A DNA stretch of 64,000 nucleotides. It comes from DASZUK01 sp963745595. GTDB taxonomy: Bacteria > Actinomycetota > Acidimicrobiia > Acidimicrobiales > RAAP-2. Of this stretch, positions 18,732 to 28,142 are shown piece after piece (the stretch's first letter is position 1; every line of letters begins with the position of its first letter). The notes under the pieces were generated by a model. That model was not told where the DNA came from. It did no database searches and saw only the letters and a list, made by a program, of their open reading frames with translations. Position numbers and translations under genes: made by a program. The DNA lies in assembly GCA_963745595.1 (NCBI GenBank), contig CAVUYB010000007.1, positions 372,001 through 436,000 of the forward strand, in the 5' to 3' direction.

Positions 18732-20093
18732 GCGACCCAGACCCCCTTGGCATTGCAGAACTCCTTGATCCCCAACGCGGAGAGCTCGCGGCCGTAGCCG
18801 GACCGCTTGATCCCACCGAACGGCATCTCCGGCGTCGACGCCACCATGGCGTTGACGAAGACCTGGCCGGCCTCGATCTCGTCGATGCAGCGGGCCTGCT
18901 CGGCCGCATCGGCCGTCCAGACGCTCGAGCCGAGGCCGAAGCTCGTCCGGTTGGCCAGCTCGATCGCCTCGTCGACGTCGGCCGCCCGCTCGACGACGGC
19001 GACCGGTCCGAACGTCTCCTCGTCGAAGACCCGCATGGCCGGCGTCACGTCGCAGAGCACCGTCGGCGGGTAGTACCAGCCCGGACCGTCCGGCACCTCG
19101 CCGCCGCAGGCGACGACCGCGCCCTTCTGCCGGGCGTCGTCGACCTGGTCGGCGATCTCCTGGCGCTGGGCCGACGAGACGAGCGGCCCGACGTCGGTCG
19201 CCGGGTCGAACGGGTCGCCGACCGTGAGGCCGGCCATCGCCTCGACGAACCGGGTCGTGAACTCGTCGTAGACCGCGTCCTCGACGATGAACCGCTTGGC
19301 CGCGATGCACGACTGGCCGTTGTTCTGGACGCGTGCCTGCACCGCCACCGGGACGGCCCGGTCGAGATCGGCCGAGGCGAGGACGACGAACGGGTCGGAG
19401 CCGCCGAGCTCGAGCACGCACTTCTTCAACGCGTCGCCGGCCGCCGCGGCCACCGACTGGCCGGCTCGCTCGCTCCCGGTCAGCGTCACCGCGACCACCC
19501 GCTCGTCGGCGATGACCTGGGCGACCTCGCCCGACCCGATCAAGCAGCGTCGTGAACGCCCCTTCCGGATAGCCGGCCCGTCGGAACAGGTCCTCCAACG
19601 CCAGCGCGGTCTGCGGGACGTTCGACGCGTGCTTGAGCAGGCCGACGTTGCCGACCATGAGCGCCGGCGCGGCGAAGCGGACGACCTGCCACAGCGGGAA
19701 GTTCCACGGCATCACCGCCAGGACCGGCCCCAGCGGCTGGTACCGCACGAGGCTCCGACCGGCCGACGACTCGATCACCTCGTCGGCCAGCAGCGACTCG
19801 GCGTGCTCGGCGAACCAGCGCATCGCGTTGGCGCACTTCGACGCCTCGCCCTTCGCCGAGGCGAACGTCTTGCCCATCTCCGTCGTCAGCACCCGGGCGA
19901 TGTCGGGGATCTCGCCTTCGAGCAGCTCGGCCGCGGTCACGAGCAGCCGCGCCCGCTCGGCGAACGTCGTCCGGCGGAACGTCTCGAACGTCGCCGCGGC
20001 CCGGGCCAGCCGAGCGTCGACCTCGTCGGCGGTGTGGTCGTCGAACGTCTGCTCGACCTCGCCGGTCGCCGGGTTCGTCGTCGCGAAGGCCAT
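18728..20093 (-). CDS. Aldehyde dehydrogenase, succinate-semialdehyde type (one frameshift)
   Basis: An NAD(P)-dependent aldehyde dehydrogenase, about 455 residues. First frame: MAFATTNPATGEVEQTFDD..., GPVLAVMPWNFPLWQVVRFA and LLKHASNVPQTALALEDLF up to GAFTTLL. Second frame from about 19545: IGSGEVAQVIADERVVAVTL, TGSERAGQSVA, catalytic Glu in CVLELGGSDPFVVL, catalytic Cys in QNNGQSCIAAKRFIV, and the end MPFGGIKRSGYGREL. The join is CTGCTTGATCGG; removing one T restores LLIGSGEV. Sequence style (short, KHASNV, NNGQSC) matches GabD/Sad-type enzymes. The stop overlaps the desulfurase start. Confidence 0.9.
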
Positions 20094-20182
20094 GCGTCGA
20101 TTCTTACCCGCCCGCCTCCTACCCGCTCGCCCGTGATCGTCCTGCCCTCACGCACGCGCCACGCTGCGGTCAGCCCGATGAC

Positions 20183-20199
20183 GTAGCACGAGGTGCTAC
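20183..20199. promoter_or_regulatory. Palindromic operator of the Phd/VapC module
   Basis: GTAGCACGAGGTGCTAC is a perfect palindrome with 7-base arms and a 3-base centre, ending 9 bases before the antitoxin GTG. It sits where the promoter -10 and start would be, the classical site for antitoxin autorepression. Binding is inferred. Confidence 0.65.
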
Positions 20200-20208
20200 A
20201 GTGGCCCA

Positions 20209-20463
20209 GTGGCCCGGGACATCACCCAACGACAACTCAGGAACGACAGCGGCGAGATCATGCGCGGACTGGACCGCGGCGAGAGCTTCGTCGTGACCCG
20301 GCACGGCGTACCCGTCGGCGAGCTGGCTCCCCTGCGTCGCCACCGGTTCGTGCCGGCCGAGACCGCGATCGCCATGTTCCGGGGGGCGCCGAGCGTCGAC
20401 CTGGCCCGACTTCGCGACGACCTCGACCGCGTCGCGTCCCAGGACCCGAGCCCCCGTGCCTGA
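20209..20463 (+). CDS. Phd/YefM-family antitoxin (VapB role)
   Basis: An 84-residue antitoxin with the Phd fold signature: ITQRQLRNDSGEIMRGLDRG, then ESFVVTRHGVPVGELAPL, then an acidic/hydrophobic C-terminal tail that would wrap the toxin. Start GTG 20209; a second GTG eight bases upstream is out of frame. It overlaps the PIN toxin by 8 bases. It probably autorepresses through the adjacent palindrome. Confidence 0.88.
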   Translation: MARDITQRQLRNDSGEIMRGLDRGESFVVTRHGVPVGELAPLRRHRFVPAETAIAMFRGAPSVDLARLRDDLDRVASQDPSPRA

Positions 20464-20869
20464 CGCCCCCCGTTCCCCGAGAGGGATCGTCGACACCTCC
20501 GTCGTCATCGACCTCGAACAGCTCGAGGCCGCACAGCTGCCCGTCGAGCTGGCGGTCAGCGCGATCACGATGGCCGAGCTCGCGGCCGGACCCCACGCCA
20601 CCGACGATGCCGACGAGCGGGCGCGCCGGCAGGACCGCCTGCAACGGGCCGAGGCGGCGTTCGACGCTCTCCCTTTCGACGGCGACGCGGCTCGCGCCTA
20701 CGGACGGATCTACGCGGCCGAGCTGGCGAGCGGACGAAAGGCGCGGGGCCCTCGCGCCCTCGACCTCCTGATCGCCGCGACCGCCTGTGCCGCCGGCCTC
20801 CCGATCTACACGCGGAACCCGGACGACTTCGAGGGCCTCCGGCAGCTCGTCGACGTCATCGCCGTCTGA
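20456..20869 (+). CDS. vapC: VapC-type PIN-domain ribonuclease toxin
   Basis: A 137-residue PIN domain with its acidic residues in place: GIVDTSVVIDLE (first Asp), AITMAELAAGP (Glu), RALDLLIAATACA (Asp) and YTRNPDDFEGL (last Asp). PIN toxins cut tRNA or rRNA with Mg2+. Start GTG 20456 overlaps the antitoxin. The module looks intact, in contrast to the cluster at 4829-5992. Confidence 0.9.
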   Translation: MPDAPRSPRGIVDTSVVIDLEQLEAAQLPVELAVSAITMAELAAGPHATDDADERARRQDRLQRAEAAFDALPFDGDAARAYGRIYAAELASGRKARGPRALDLLIAATACAAGLPIYTRNPDDFEGLRQLVDVIAV

Positions 20870-20879
20870 GCGTCGCCGA

Positions 20880-22310
20880 TCACTCCCCGGCCGGGCCCAG
20901 GCCGACATGGGTCGCGACCTCCCGCCGGAGCAGCTTGCCGGTCGCCGTGTGCGGGAGATCGTCCGCCCGGACGTACGCCTTCGGCCGCTTGTACGGCGCC
21001 AGCCGCCGGGTGGCGTGGGCCCGGACGTCGTCGAGGTCGAGCTGCGGCGAGCCGACGACGGCCGCCACTACCCGCTCGCCCCACGTCTCGTCCGGCACGC
21101 CGAACACCGCCACCTCGGCGACGCCGTCGACCTCGAGCAGGGCCGCCTCGACCTCGGCCGGGTAGACGTTGACGCCGCCGCTGATGATCAGGTCGTGGCG
21201 GCGGCCGGACAGGTAGAGGTAGCCGTCGGCGTCGAGGTGGCCGACGTCACCGACCGTGAACGCGTCGCCCCGCCACGCCGCCGCGGTCGCGTCCGCGTTC
21301 CGCCAGTACGAGAACCGCGCGAACGGCGGTGCTTCGCACCAGATCGTCCCCACCGCCGGGCTCGCGCCGTCAGCCGGCGCCGCGCCGTCGAGCGGGCCGC
21401 CGTCCGGAGAGTCGCCGTCGAGAGAGCCAATGGACAGCGTCCGGCCGGGCCGGGCCCGCCCCACCGTCCCCGGCCGCTCGAGCCAGTCGGCCGGCGGGCA
21501 GACGGTGAACTGGCCCTCCGTCGATCCGTAGAACTCCCACAGGACGTCGTCGCCGACGCGGGCCATCGCCGCTCGCTTGAGCACCGGCGGGCACGACGAG
21601 CCGGCGTGGGCGAGGAGCCGCAGCGACCCGAACCGTTCGCCGTCGTCCAGCTCGCCGAGGTCGAGGAGCCGTTGCAGATGGGTCGGCGCCATGAACGCCG
21701 TCGTCGGCCGGAGCCGGCGTAGCGCGTCCAACGCGGCCGGCGCCCCGAACCGCGGCAGGATGACGACCGCGCCGCCCCGCAGCAGCGTGCCGGCCGCGAA
21801 ACGGACCGAGACGGTGTGGTACATCGGCGAGCAGACGAGGTGGACGTCGGCCGCGTCGAACCCCCACAGGTCGGCCTCGTCGTCGAAGACCGCCTTCGCG
21901 GTCGCCTCGTCCCAGACACCCGTCGTCACGCCCTTCGGCCGGCCGGTCGTCCCCGACGTGTAGTGCATCGGCCGCGTCAGCGGGTACGGCGCCAGCTCGA
22001 CCGGCGCGCCGTCGCCGAGCGCGGCCAGTGCGGCCGGGTCGAGGACCGAGACGGTCGGCGCGGCGTCGGCGAGCAGGAGGTCCCGCTCGTCCGGCAGCAG
22101 CGTCGCGTTGAGCAGTACCGGGACGACCCCGGTCCGGGCCGCCCCGAGGACGGCGCAGAGCAGGTCGGCGGACGACGGCAGACAGAACGCCACCCGGTCG
22201 CCCGGCCGGCAGCCGGCCGCGGCCAGCGCGCCGGCGGCGCGGCGCTGACGGTCCTCCGCCTCCACCGACGTGAGGATCGCCGTCCCGTCGTCCACTGACC
22301 CGTCGTCCAC
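20880..22310 (-). CDS. Acyl-CoA synthetase / AMP-dependent ligase
   Basis: An ANL-superfamily enzyme that activates a carboxylic acid as acyl-AMP and then transfers it to CoA. Motifs: MHYTSGTTGRPKGVTTG (P-loop A3), YGSTEGQF (A5), VGDVGHLDADGYLYLSGR (A7), YKRPKAY and ATGKLLRREV (A10 lysine). It is short (about 476 residues) because the N-terminal domain is abbreviated and lacks the usual leading helices. The open frame extends to 22406, but that would overlap the upstream gene and is Arg-rich; GTG 22310 is preferred. It lies 13 bases after the MFS gene, probably one operon. Substrate not determinable. Confidence 0.88.
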   Translation of the reverse strand: MDDGSVDDGTAILTSVEAEDRQRRAAGALAAAGCRPGDRVAFCLPSSADLLCAVLGAARTGVVPVLLNATLLPDERDLLLADAAPTVSVLDPAALAALGDGAPVELAPYPLTRPMHYTSGTTGRPKGVTTGVWDEATAKAVFDDEADLWGFDAADVHLVCSPMYHTVSVRFAAGTLLRGGAVVILPRFGAPAALDALRRLRPTTAFMAPTHLQRLLDLGELDDGERFGSLRLLAHAGSSCPPVLKRAAMARVGDDVLWEFYGSTEGQFTVCPPADWLERPGTVGRARPGRTLSIGSLDGDSPDGGPLDGAAPADGASPAVGTIWCEAPPFARFSYWRNADATAAAWRGDAFTVGDVGHLDADGYLYLSGRRHDLIISGGVNVYPAEVEAALLEVDGVAEVAVFGVPDETWGERVVAAVVGSPQLDLDDVRAHATRRLAPYKRPKAYVRADDLPHTATGKLLRREVATHVGLGPAGE

Positions 22311-22323
22311 CGGCGGAGCGTAC

Positions 22324-23634
22324 CTACGCCGGGTCCGGATCGACCGCGGCGTCCGGACCGACCGCCGAGCTCGGGCCGACCGGGTCCGGCAACGACGGCG
22401 CTCCACCGAGCGCCCGCAGCATCCCCGGCCAGCGGGCGGCCACGCCGGCCAGGACGACGAGCAACCCGACCGCCGCGCCGACCGTCACCTCGCGCACGCC
22501 GACCCGCGCCCCGATCGCTCCCTGGACGATCGCACCGATCGGGTAGACCGTGCCGAGCGAGAGCATGAAGAGGCTCAGCACCCGCCCCCGGGCCGCCGTC
22601 GGGGCCCGGAGCTGCACCACCGTGTTCAGTCCGGACAGCACTGCGATGTACGCCAGACCGACGAACAGGAGCGCCACCGCCCCGACCCAGAGGCCCGGCG
22701 CGAGCCCGTAGGCGACGAGCAGCACCGGCAGGACGAACAGCGCGACGACGACCTGCTTGGCCCGGCCGAACCGCAGCGCCAACCCCGGGAGGAGCAGCGC
22801 GCCGGTCACCGCGCCGATGCCCTGGGCCGTGACGAGGACCGACGTGCCGACGCTCCCGCGGTGCCCCGACCCGAGGTGCAGCCCCTCGATCGCCATCGCC
22901 GGGACGAGCGCGATGAACGGCGACGCCAGCAGCGCGACGATGCCGATCAGGACGATCGCCGACCGGCACGCCGGCTCCGCCGCGGCCAGCCGCACGCCCT
23001 CGGCGATGCGGCGGACGATGCGCAACGGCTCGGCCGCCTTCGTGATCGGCGGCAGCCGGACGAAGACGAGCGCCACGACGACCGCGGCGAACGACGCGGC
23101 GTTGCACGCGAACGCCAGCGCGTACGACCCGAGCGCCAGCACGATGCCCGCCAGCGCCGGGCCGATGACCCGGCCCAGGTTGTACTGCGCCGACGACAGC
23201 GACACCGCGGCCAGCAGGTCCGCCGGGTCGTCGACCAGGTCCGGCAGCATCGCCTGGTACGCCGGCAGGCCGATCGCCGCCGCCGCCCCGCCGACGAACG
23301 CCAGCGCCACCGCCACCACCGGTGGCGCGTCCCCGATCGCCGCCAGCACCGCCAGGACCGTCGCCACCGCCATCTCCGCCACCGTCGTCGCCAGCAGCCA
23401 GCGCCGCCGGTCCAACCGGTCGGCCAGCGCGCCGCCGAACGGCGCCAGCAGGCCGTTCGGCAAGAACGCGGCCGCCGCCACCAGGCCCGTCCACAGCGGG
23501 TTGTGCGTCTTCGCCGTGACCAGGATGCCGAGCGCCACCGCCTGCATCCACGACCCGACGTTCGAGATCAGCGCGGCCGACCAGAGCAGCGCGAAGTTCC
23601 GCGCCCGGAGCGGGCGGAGCGACACCGGCGACAT
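22324..23634 (-). CDS. MFS transporter, EntS/MFS_3-like
   Basis: About 436 residues with 12 predicted membrane helices. N-terminal LRARNFALLWSAALISNVGS and the loop-2 motif GGALADRLDRRRWL are typical of the MFS_3 (enterobactin-exporter-like) group, as are GLPAYQAMLPDLVDDP and GLNTVVQLRAPTAARGRVLS. It probably exports small molecules. ATG 23634 (MSPVSLRPLRARNF) fits the family start; the frame continues to 23721 but the extra 29 residues look non-coding. Operon with the acyl-CoA synthetase downstream. Confidence 0.87.
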   Translation of the reverse strand: MSPVSLRPLRARNFALLWSAALISNVGSWMQAVALGILVTAKTHNPLWTGLVAAAAFLPNGLLAPFGGALADRLDRRRWLLATTVAEMAVATVLAVLAAIGDAPPVVAVALAFVGGAAAAIGLPAYQAMLPDLVDDPADLLAAVSLSSAQYNLGRVIGPALAGIVLALGSYALAFACNAASFAAVVVALVFVRLPPITKAAEPLRIVRRIAEGVRLAAAEPACRSAIVLIGIVALLASPFIALVPAMAIEGLHLGSGHRGSVGTSVLVTAQGIGAVTGALLLPGLALRFGRAKQVVVALFVLPVLLVAYGLAPGLWVGAVALLFVGLAYIAVLSGLNTVVQLRAPTAARGRVLSLFMLSLGTVYPIGAIVQGAIGARVGVREVTVGAAVGLLVVLAGVAARWPGMLRALGGAPSLPDPVGPSSAVGPDAAVDPDPA

Positions 23635-23792
23635 CGCCGTCGAGGCTACCGACGGGTCGGGACCGCCACGCCAGGTACGCCGACCTCGCAGCCAGCGGCG
23701 GACCCACTTGTTGCAATCCAATGGTAGAAATTGCCCTAGCTTGAAGGGCGGGGGACGTCGGTCGCCTCGTCGCCATGCAGCGGAGGGGACGG

Positions 23793-24101
23793 ATGGAGGA
23801 AGTCAGCTACTCCCTCGAGGACGGCACCATGGTCCGGTTCGAGACGGACGCGGCCACCACGTTCTCTACAGCCGGGGCCGGCGATAAGGTCGTCACCGCC
23901 GTGAAGGAGGCCGTCCAACCGGCGGTGGACGCAGCGAAACTAGTCCTCGATCGGCTGGAGGAGACGAAGCCCTCCGAGGTGAGCGTGACCTTCGGGGTCA
24001 AGGTATCCGGCGGGGCTCAATGGGTGGTGGCCAGGGCCGCCGGCGAGGCCAACTTCACGGTCACGATGGTCTGGCGGAGGGACGCCGCCGAGGACGGCTG
24101 A
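23793..24101 (+). CDS. Trypco1-like (CU044_2847 family) protein
   Basis: A 102-residue protein: MEEVSYSLEDGTMVRFETDA, a helix (DKVVTAVKEAVQPAVDAAKL), then PSEVSVTFGVKVSGGAQWVV and a final strand FTVTMVWRR. This strand-helix-strand layout with SVTFGVKVS...(A/G)EANFTVTMVW matches the trypsin-co-occurring domain 1 family as I know it. These small proteins are encoded beside trypsin-like/NTPase conflict proteins, which is exactly the context here: the protease-NACHT-WD40 gene starts 16 bases downstream. Start ATG 23793 follows GGAGGGG at 23782-23788. Biochemical role unknown; partner or substrate of the protease is a reasonable guess. Confidence 0.75.
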   Translation: MEEVSYSLEDGTMVRFETDAATTFSTAGAGDKVVTAVKEAVQPAVDAAKLVLDRLEETKPSEVSVTFGVKVSGGAQWVVARAAGEANFTVTMVWRRDAAEDG

Positions 24102-24117
24102 GAGCCAACGCGCCGAG

Positions 24118-27100
24118 ATGGGCGATTCAGGGGCCGACGGGCGGCCGAAGCGGCCGAGCGACGACTCATGGGTGGTGTCGGTCCACGCCACGACAGAAAG
24201 GGCGACGCCCGTCGGCACCGGGGTGGTGATCGATGACACCCGTATCCTCACCTGCCGGCATGTAGCCCGGCTGGCCGCCAGCAGCACGGGGCTCGGCCGG
24301 GTGCGCTTCGTGAAGCGCCGCTCGGAATCGGCCGACTACCCGTCGGTGCCCGTAGCGCGTTGGGGACCCGCGCTTAACCAGGACTGCGAGGACCACTGCG
24401 ACATCGTCGTCGGCCATCTCGCCGGGCCCATCCCGGACGGGGTGACGCCGGCCCGCCTCCGTAATCCGGGGCACGGTGAGCTCCATGCCAAGTCATGGTG
24501 GTCGTTCGGTTTCGGTCGTGGCGACCACTACGGCGACGAGGCGAGTGGCGCCGTCGGCTCGGAAGCCGGAATGGGCTGGCTGCGGCTGTCCACGACCTCC
24601 GAGTACGTGGTCGAACGAGGCTTCAGCGGCGCCGCCATCTGGTCCGCCGACTACGACGCGGTGGTCGGGTTCGTCACCCAGGCGGCCCAGGGACAGAACA
24701 ATGGCGACGGCCGGGCGATCACCGTCCGCGGGGCGATCGCCTGCCTGCCCGACGAGAAGCTCGAGCTCCTCATGGAGTGGACTCTGACCGATGCCCCCGC
24801 CCAGGACCAGGCCGAGTGGGGCATCGCCGGCTCGGCACCGGCAGCCGCGGACGCCGGCTCTGGCTGGAGCCTGACCGACGATCCGGCAACGACGGAGCAC
24901 TGGGAGCCCCGCGCCCGCGGCGTCACCCTGGCCGGCGAGCAGGGGTGGCGGTTCCGGGGCCGCCGGGCAGCACTGGAGGTCGTCCGCAGCTTCCTGGACC
25001 AGCTGATTCCGCCGCGGGGGCCCCTGGTCGTGACGGGATCGCCGGGGGTGGGCAAGTCGGCCGTCGTGGCCCGAATGGTGACGACCGCCGACCGAGGAAT
25101 TGCCGAGCAGCTCCCAACAGACGACACCGCGGTGCGGGCCACCGTCGGCTCGGTCTCGTGCGCCGTCCACGCCAAGGGAAAGACCGCGCTGGAGGTGGCC
25201 CGGGCCATCGCGCGGGCGGCGTCGGTCCGCCTACCGGAAGGACCCGAGGAGATCGAGCACTTCGCCAACTGGCTGGTGGCCGGCCGGGGCGAGGGGTCGG
25301 GAAGGTTCAACCTGGTCGTCGACGCCCTCGACGAGGCGGCGACGCCGGCCGACGCCCGGCTCATCGCCCGTCACCTCGTCCGGGCACTGGCCGAGACGGG
25401 CGCCAGCCGTGGTATCGGCGTGGTGGTGGCCACCAGACGCGACGATGCGAAGGGCAGTCTGCTCGACTGCCTGCAGCCGGCATCGACCGTCGTCGACCTC
25501 GATGCCGCCGAGTTTTTCGATCTCGGCGACCTGGAGGACTACGCCCAGGCCACCGTCCGACTAGTCGGTGACGAGCGCCCGGAGTCGCCCTACGCCGACC
25601 CCGCCGTTGCCGCCCCGGTGGCCCAGGCGATCGCCCGCATCGCCAAGGGCAACTTCCTCGTGGCGGGGCTTACGGCTCGAGAACACGGACTGTTCGACCA
25701 CAAGCCCGTTCCCGTCGGACAACTCGGGCCGGCCCGGAGCGTGAACGACGCTCTCTTGCGCTACGTGGCCCGCATCGGCACCGTCGACGTACTCGGATCC
25801 GAGCGGTGCGCCGAAGACGTCCTCACCGTGCTCGCCTTCGCCGAAGCCCCGGGGTTCACCCTCGAGCTCTGGGTCGCGGGGATCGATGCCATCTATGGGA
25901 CCCGACTGGGATCGGCGGCCCTGAGGCGGTTTGCCGGCTCAGCCGCCGCCAGCTTCCTCGTCCAGAGTGTCGAAGGTTCGGCAGCGCCCACCTTTCGGCT
26001 GTTCCACCAGGCGCTCAACGACTCATTGCTTGCGGCGCGAGCAACGATGGCGACCAGGGTTGCCGACGAGGCGGCCCTCACCCAGGCCTTTCTCGGCCTC
26101 GCTCGCCTGGATTGGGACCGGGCACCGGCCTACATCGCCCGATCGCTGGTCAGCCACGCCCGTCGCGGCCACCTCGTCGACACGTTGCTTCTCGACGACA
26201 ACTACCTCCTACGGGCCGACCTCTACCGGCTCCGGTCGGCCGGGCTAGGCACGACGACCGATCGCGGACGTCGCCGGCAGCGCCTGATCGCCCTCACCTC
26301 TCTAGCGGCAGCAGCCGACCCCCCCACCCGGGCGGCCCTGTTCAGCGTCACCAATGCCATGGAGCGGCTGGATGTCGGCCTGGAGTTGACCGTCGTTGGT
26401 CAGCCCTACCGAGCGCGGTGGGCGCAGGCGGCAGCGAATGGTGAGCTGGCCCGATTGGAGGGCCACACGGGCTCGGTTCAAGCACTGGCCGCCTTGCCTG
26501 TCGGCGACCAGACCCTCTTGGTTTCGGGTGGTCTCGACGGCACGGTCCGACTGTGGGATCCGGCCACCGGTGAGGAGCGGGGCCGGCTGGAGGGCCACAC
26601 GGGCTCGGTGCGAGCGCTGGCCGCCGTGCCCGTCGGCGACCGGGTCCTCTTGGCCTCGGCTGGCCGCGACGGCACGGTGCGACTGTCTGACCCGGCCACG
26701 GGTGAGGAGCGGGGCCGGCTGAAGGGCTGCGCTGCATTGGCCCTGGCCGCCGTGCCGGTCGACGCCCGGGTCCTCCTCGCTTCGGCTGGCCGCGACGGCA
26801 CGGTGCGGCTGTGGGACCCGGCCACCGGCGAGGAGCGGGCCCGGCTGGCGGGCCACACGGAGGCAGTGCAGACGTTGGCCGCCGTGCCTATCGGCGACCG
26901 GGTGCTGTTGGCCTCCGGTGGTCGCGATGGCACGGTGCGGCTGTGGGACCCGGCCACGGGTGAGGAGCGGGCCCGGCTGGCGGGTTATGCGGACTGGGTA
27001 AGGGCTCTGGCTGCCGTGCCCGTCGGCGATCGGACGCTGTTGGTTTCGGGGGACCGCGAGGGTACGGTGCGGCTGTGGGACCCGGCCACCGGCGAGGAGC

Positions 27101-28137
27101 GGGCCCGAGTGGAGGGCTACGCCGACTGGGTGCAGGCTCTAGTTGCCGTGCCTGTCGGCGACCAGGTGCTCTTGGCTTCGGGTGGCCGCGACGGCACGGT
27201 GCGGCTGTGGGACCCGGCCACCGGCGAGGAGCGGGCCCAGGCGGAGGGTTACACAGACTGGGGGCAGGCGCTGGCTGCCGTGCCCGTGGGCGACCGGGTC
27301 CTCTTGGCCTCGGGTGGCAGCGATCGCACGGTGCGGCTGTGGGACCCGGCCACGGGTGAGGAGCGGGCCCGGCTGGCGGGCCACACGGGTTCGGTGTTGG
27401 CGCTGGCCACCATGCCCGTGGGCGATCGGACGCTGTTGGCCTCGGGTGGCAGCGATCGCACGGTGCGGCTGTGGGACCCGGCCACGGGTGAGGAGCGGGC
27501 CCGGCTGGCGGGCCACACGGGTTCGGTGTTGGCGCTGGCCACCATGCCCGTGGGCGATCGGACGCTGTTGGCCTCGGGTGGCAGCGATCGCACGGTGCGG
27601 CTGTGGGACCCGGCCACGGGTGAGGAGCGGGCCCGGCTGGCGGGCCACACGGGTTCGGTGTTGGCGCTGGCCACCATGCCCGTGGGCGATCGGACGCTGT
27701 TGGCCTCGGGTGACGACCACGGCACACTGTGGCTGTGGGACCCGGCCGGTGATGGGCGGGGGATGCGCGTCGAAGGCCACACAGGTTCGGTACAAGCGCT
27801 GGCCGTCGTACCCGTCGGCGACCGGGTGCTGTTGGCCGTCGGTGGTAGCGACCGCACGGTGTGGCTATGGGATCCGGTCGACGGGGAGAAGGCCCGACTG
27901 GAAGGCCACACGGGCTGGGTACGGGCCCTGGCCGCCGTGCCCATTGGCGACCGGGTGCTGTTGGCCTCGGGTGGTGGTCTCGATCGGACGGTGTGGCTGT
28001 GGGACCCCGCCACTGGGCGAGCTCGCGCTACTGCCTACGTTCACAGCGCCGTGAACGCCCTCGTGGCAATCGGATCTGGGGTTGCCTTCGGGCTCCAAGC
28101 CGGGGTCGGCATCCTTGACTTCTTGGCCGTGACATGA
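24118..28137 (+). CDS. Trypsin-like protease - NACHT NTPase - WD40 multidomain protein
   Basis: 1339 residues, uninterrupted. (1) Residues about 18-230: trypsin-like serine protease with His48 (LTCRHVAR), Asp95 (HCDIVVGHL) and Ser170 (ERGFSGAAIW), so the triad looks complete. (2) About 280-640: STAND/NACHT-type NTPase, Walker A GSPGVGKS at 307-314 and Walker B NLVVDALDEA at 398-407, followed by a helical region. (3) About 779-1339: WD40 blades of 44 residues (GHTGSV.ALA.VPVGDR.LLASGG.D.TVRLWDP). No signal peptide, so cytosolic. By analogy with known STAND proteins, the WD40 part would sense a trigger, the NTPase oligomerise, and the protease act as effector. It forms a two-gene operon with a Trypco1-like protein. 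Role in phage or plasmid defence is inference. Confidence 0.88.
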   Translation: MGDSGADGRPKRPSDDSWVVSVHATTERATPVGTGVVIDDTRILTCRHVARLAASSTGLGRVRFVKRRSESADYPSVPVARWGPALNQDCEDHCDIVVGHLAGPIPDGVTPARLRNPGHGELHAKSWWSFGFGRGDHYGDEASGAVGSEAGMGWLRLSTTSEYVVERGFSGAAIWSADYDAVVGFVTQAAQGQNNGDGRAITVRGAIACLPDEKLELLMEWTLTDAPAQDQAEWGIAGSAPAAADAGSGWSLTDDPATTEHWEPRARGVTLAGEQGWRFRGRRAALEVVRSFLDQLIPPRGPLVVTGSPGVGKSAVVARMVTTADRGIAEQLPTDDTAVRATVGSVSCAVHAKGKTALEVARAIARAASVRLPEGPEEIEHFANWLVAGRGEGSGRFNLVVDALDEAATPADARLIARHLVRALAETGASRGIGVVVATRRDDAKGSLLDCLQPASTVVDLDAAEFFDLGDLEDYAQATVRLVGDERPESPYADPAVAAPVAQAIARIAKGNFLVAGLTAREHGLFDHKPVPVGQLGPARSVNDALLRYVARIGTVDVLGSERCAEDVLTVLAFAEAPGFTLELWVAGIDAIYGTRLGSAALRRFAGSAAASFLVQSVEGSAAPTFRLFHQALNDSLLAARATMATRVADEAALTQAFLGLARLDWDRAPAYIARSLVSHARRGHLVDTLLLDDNYLLRADLYRLRSAGLGTTTDRGRRRQRLIALTSLAAAADPPTRAALFSVTNAMERLDVGLELTVVGQPYRARWAQAAANGELARLEGHTGSVQALAALPVGDQTLLVSGGLDGTVRLWDPATGEERGRLEGHTGSVRALAAVPVGDRVLLASAGRDGTVRLSDPATGEERGRLKGCAALALAAVPVDARVLLASAGRDGTVRLWDPATGEERARLAGHTEAVQTLAAVPIGDRVLLASGGRDGTVRLWDPATGEERARLAGYADWVRALAAVPVGDRTLLVSGDREGTVRLWDPATGEERARVEGYADWVQALVAVPVGDQVLLASGGRDGTVRLWDPATGEERAQAEGYTDWGQALAAVPVGDRVLLASGGSDRTVRLWDPATGEERARLAGHTGSVLALATMPVGDRTLLASGGSDRTVRLWDPATGEERARLAGHTGSVLALATMPVGDRTLLASGGSDRTVRLWDPATGEERARLAGHTGSVLALATMPVGDRTLLASGDDHGTLWLWDPAGDGRGMRVEGHTGSVQALAVVPVGDRVLLAVGGSDRTVWLWDPVDGEKARLEGHTGWVRALAAVPIGDRVLLASGGGLDRTVWLWDPATGRARATAYVHSAVNALVAIGSGVAFGLQAGVGILDFLAVT
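26452..28134 (+). repeat. WD40 repeat array, 132-bp unit
   Basis: Twelve full units start at 26452, 26584, 26716 (126 bp), 26842, 26974, 27106, 27238, 27370, 27502, 27634, 27766 (129 bp) and 27895 (135 bp), plus a short closing unit from 28030. Units at 27370 and 27502 read as identical at the nucleotide level. The first part of the 27634 unit and the last part of the 27238 unit match them too, showing a very recent tandem amplification. Thirteen units plus an N-terminal strand would suit two beta-propellers. Confidence 0.9.
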
Positions 28138-28142
28138 AATGA

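Noticed and set aside
22311..22406. 32-residue N-terminal extension of the acyl-CoA synthetase
   Set aside because: Arg-rich, overlaps the end of the MFS gene and lacks a conserved match; GTG 22310 fits better.
26452..28134. Regular repeats considered as a CRISPR array
   Set aside because: The 132-bp period is in frame, encodes WD40 blades and has no spacer structure or cas genes nearby. The 15-bp array at 13066 was rejected for the same reason.
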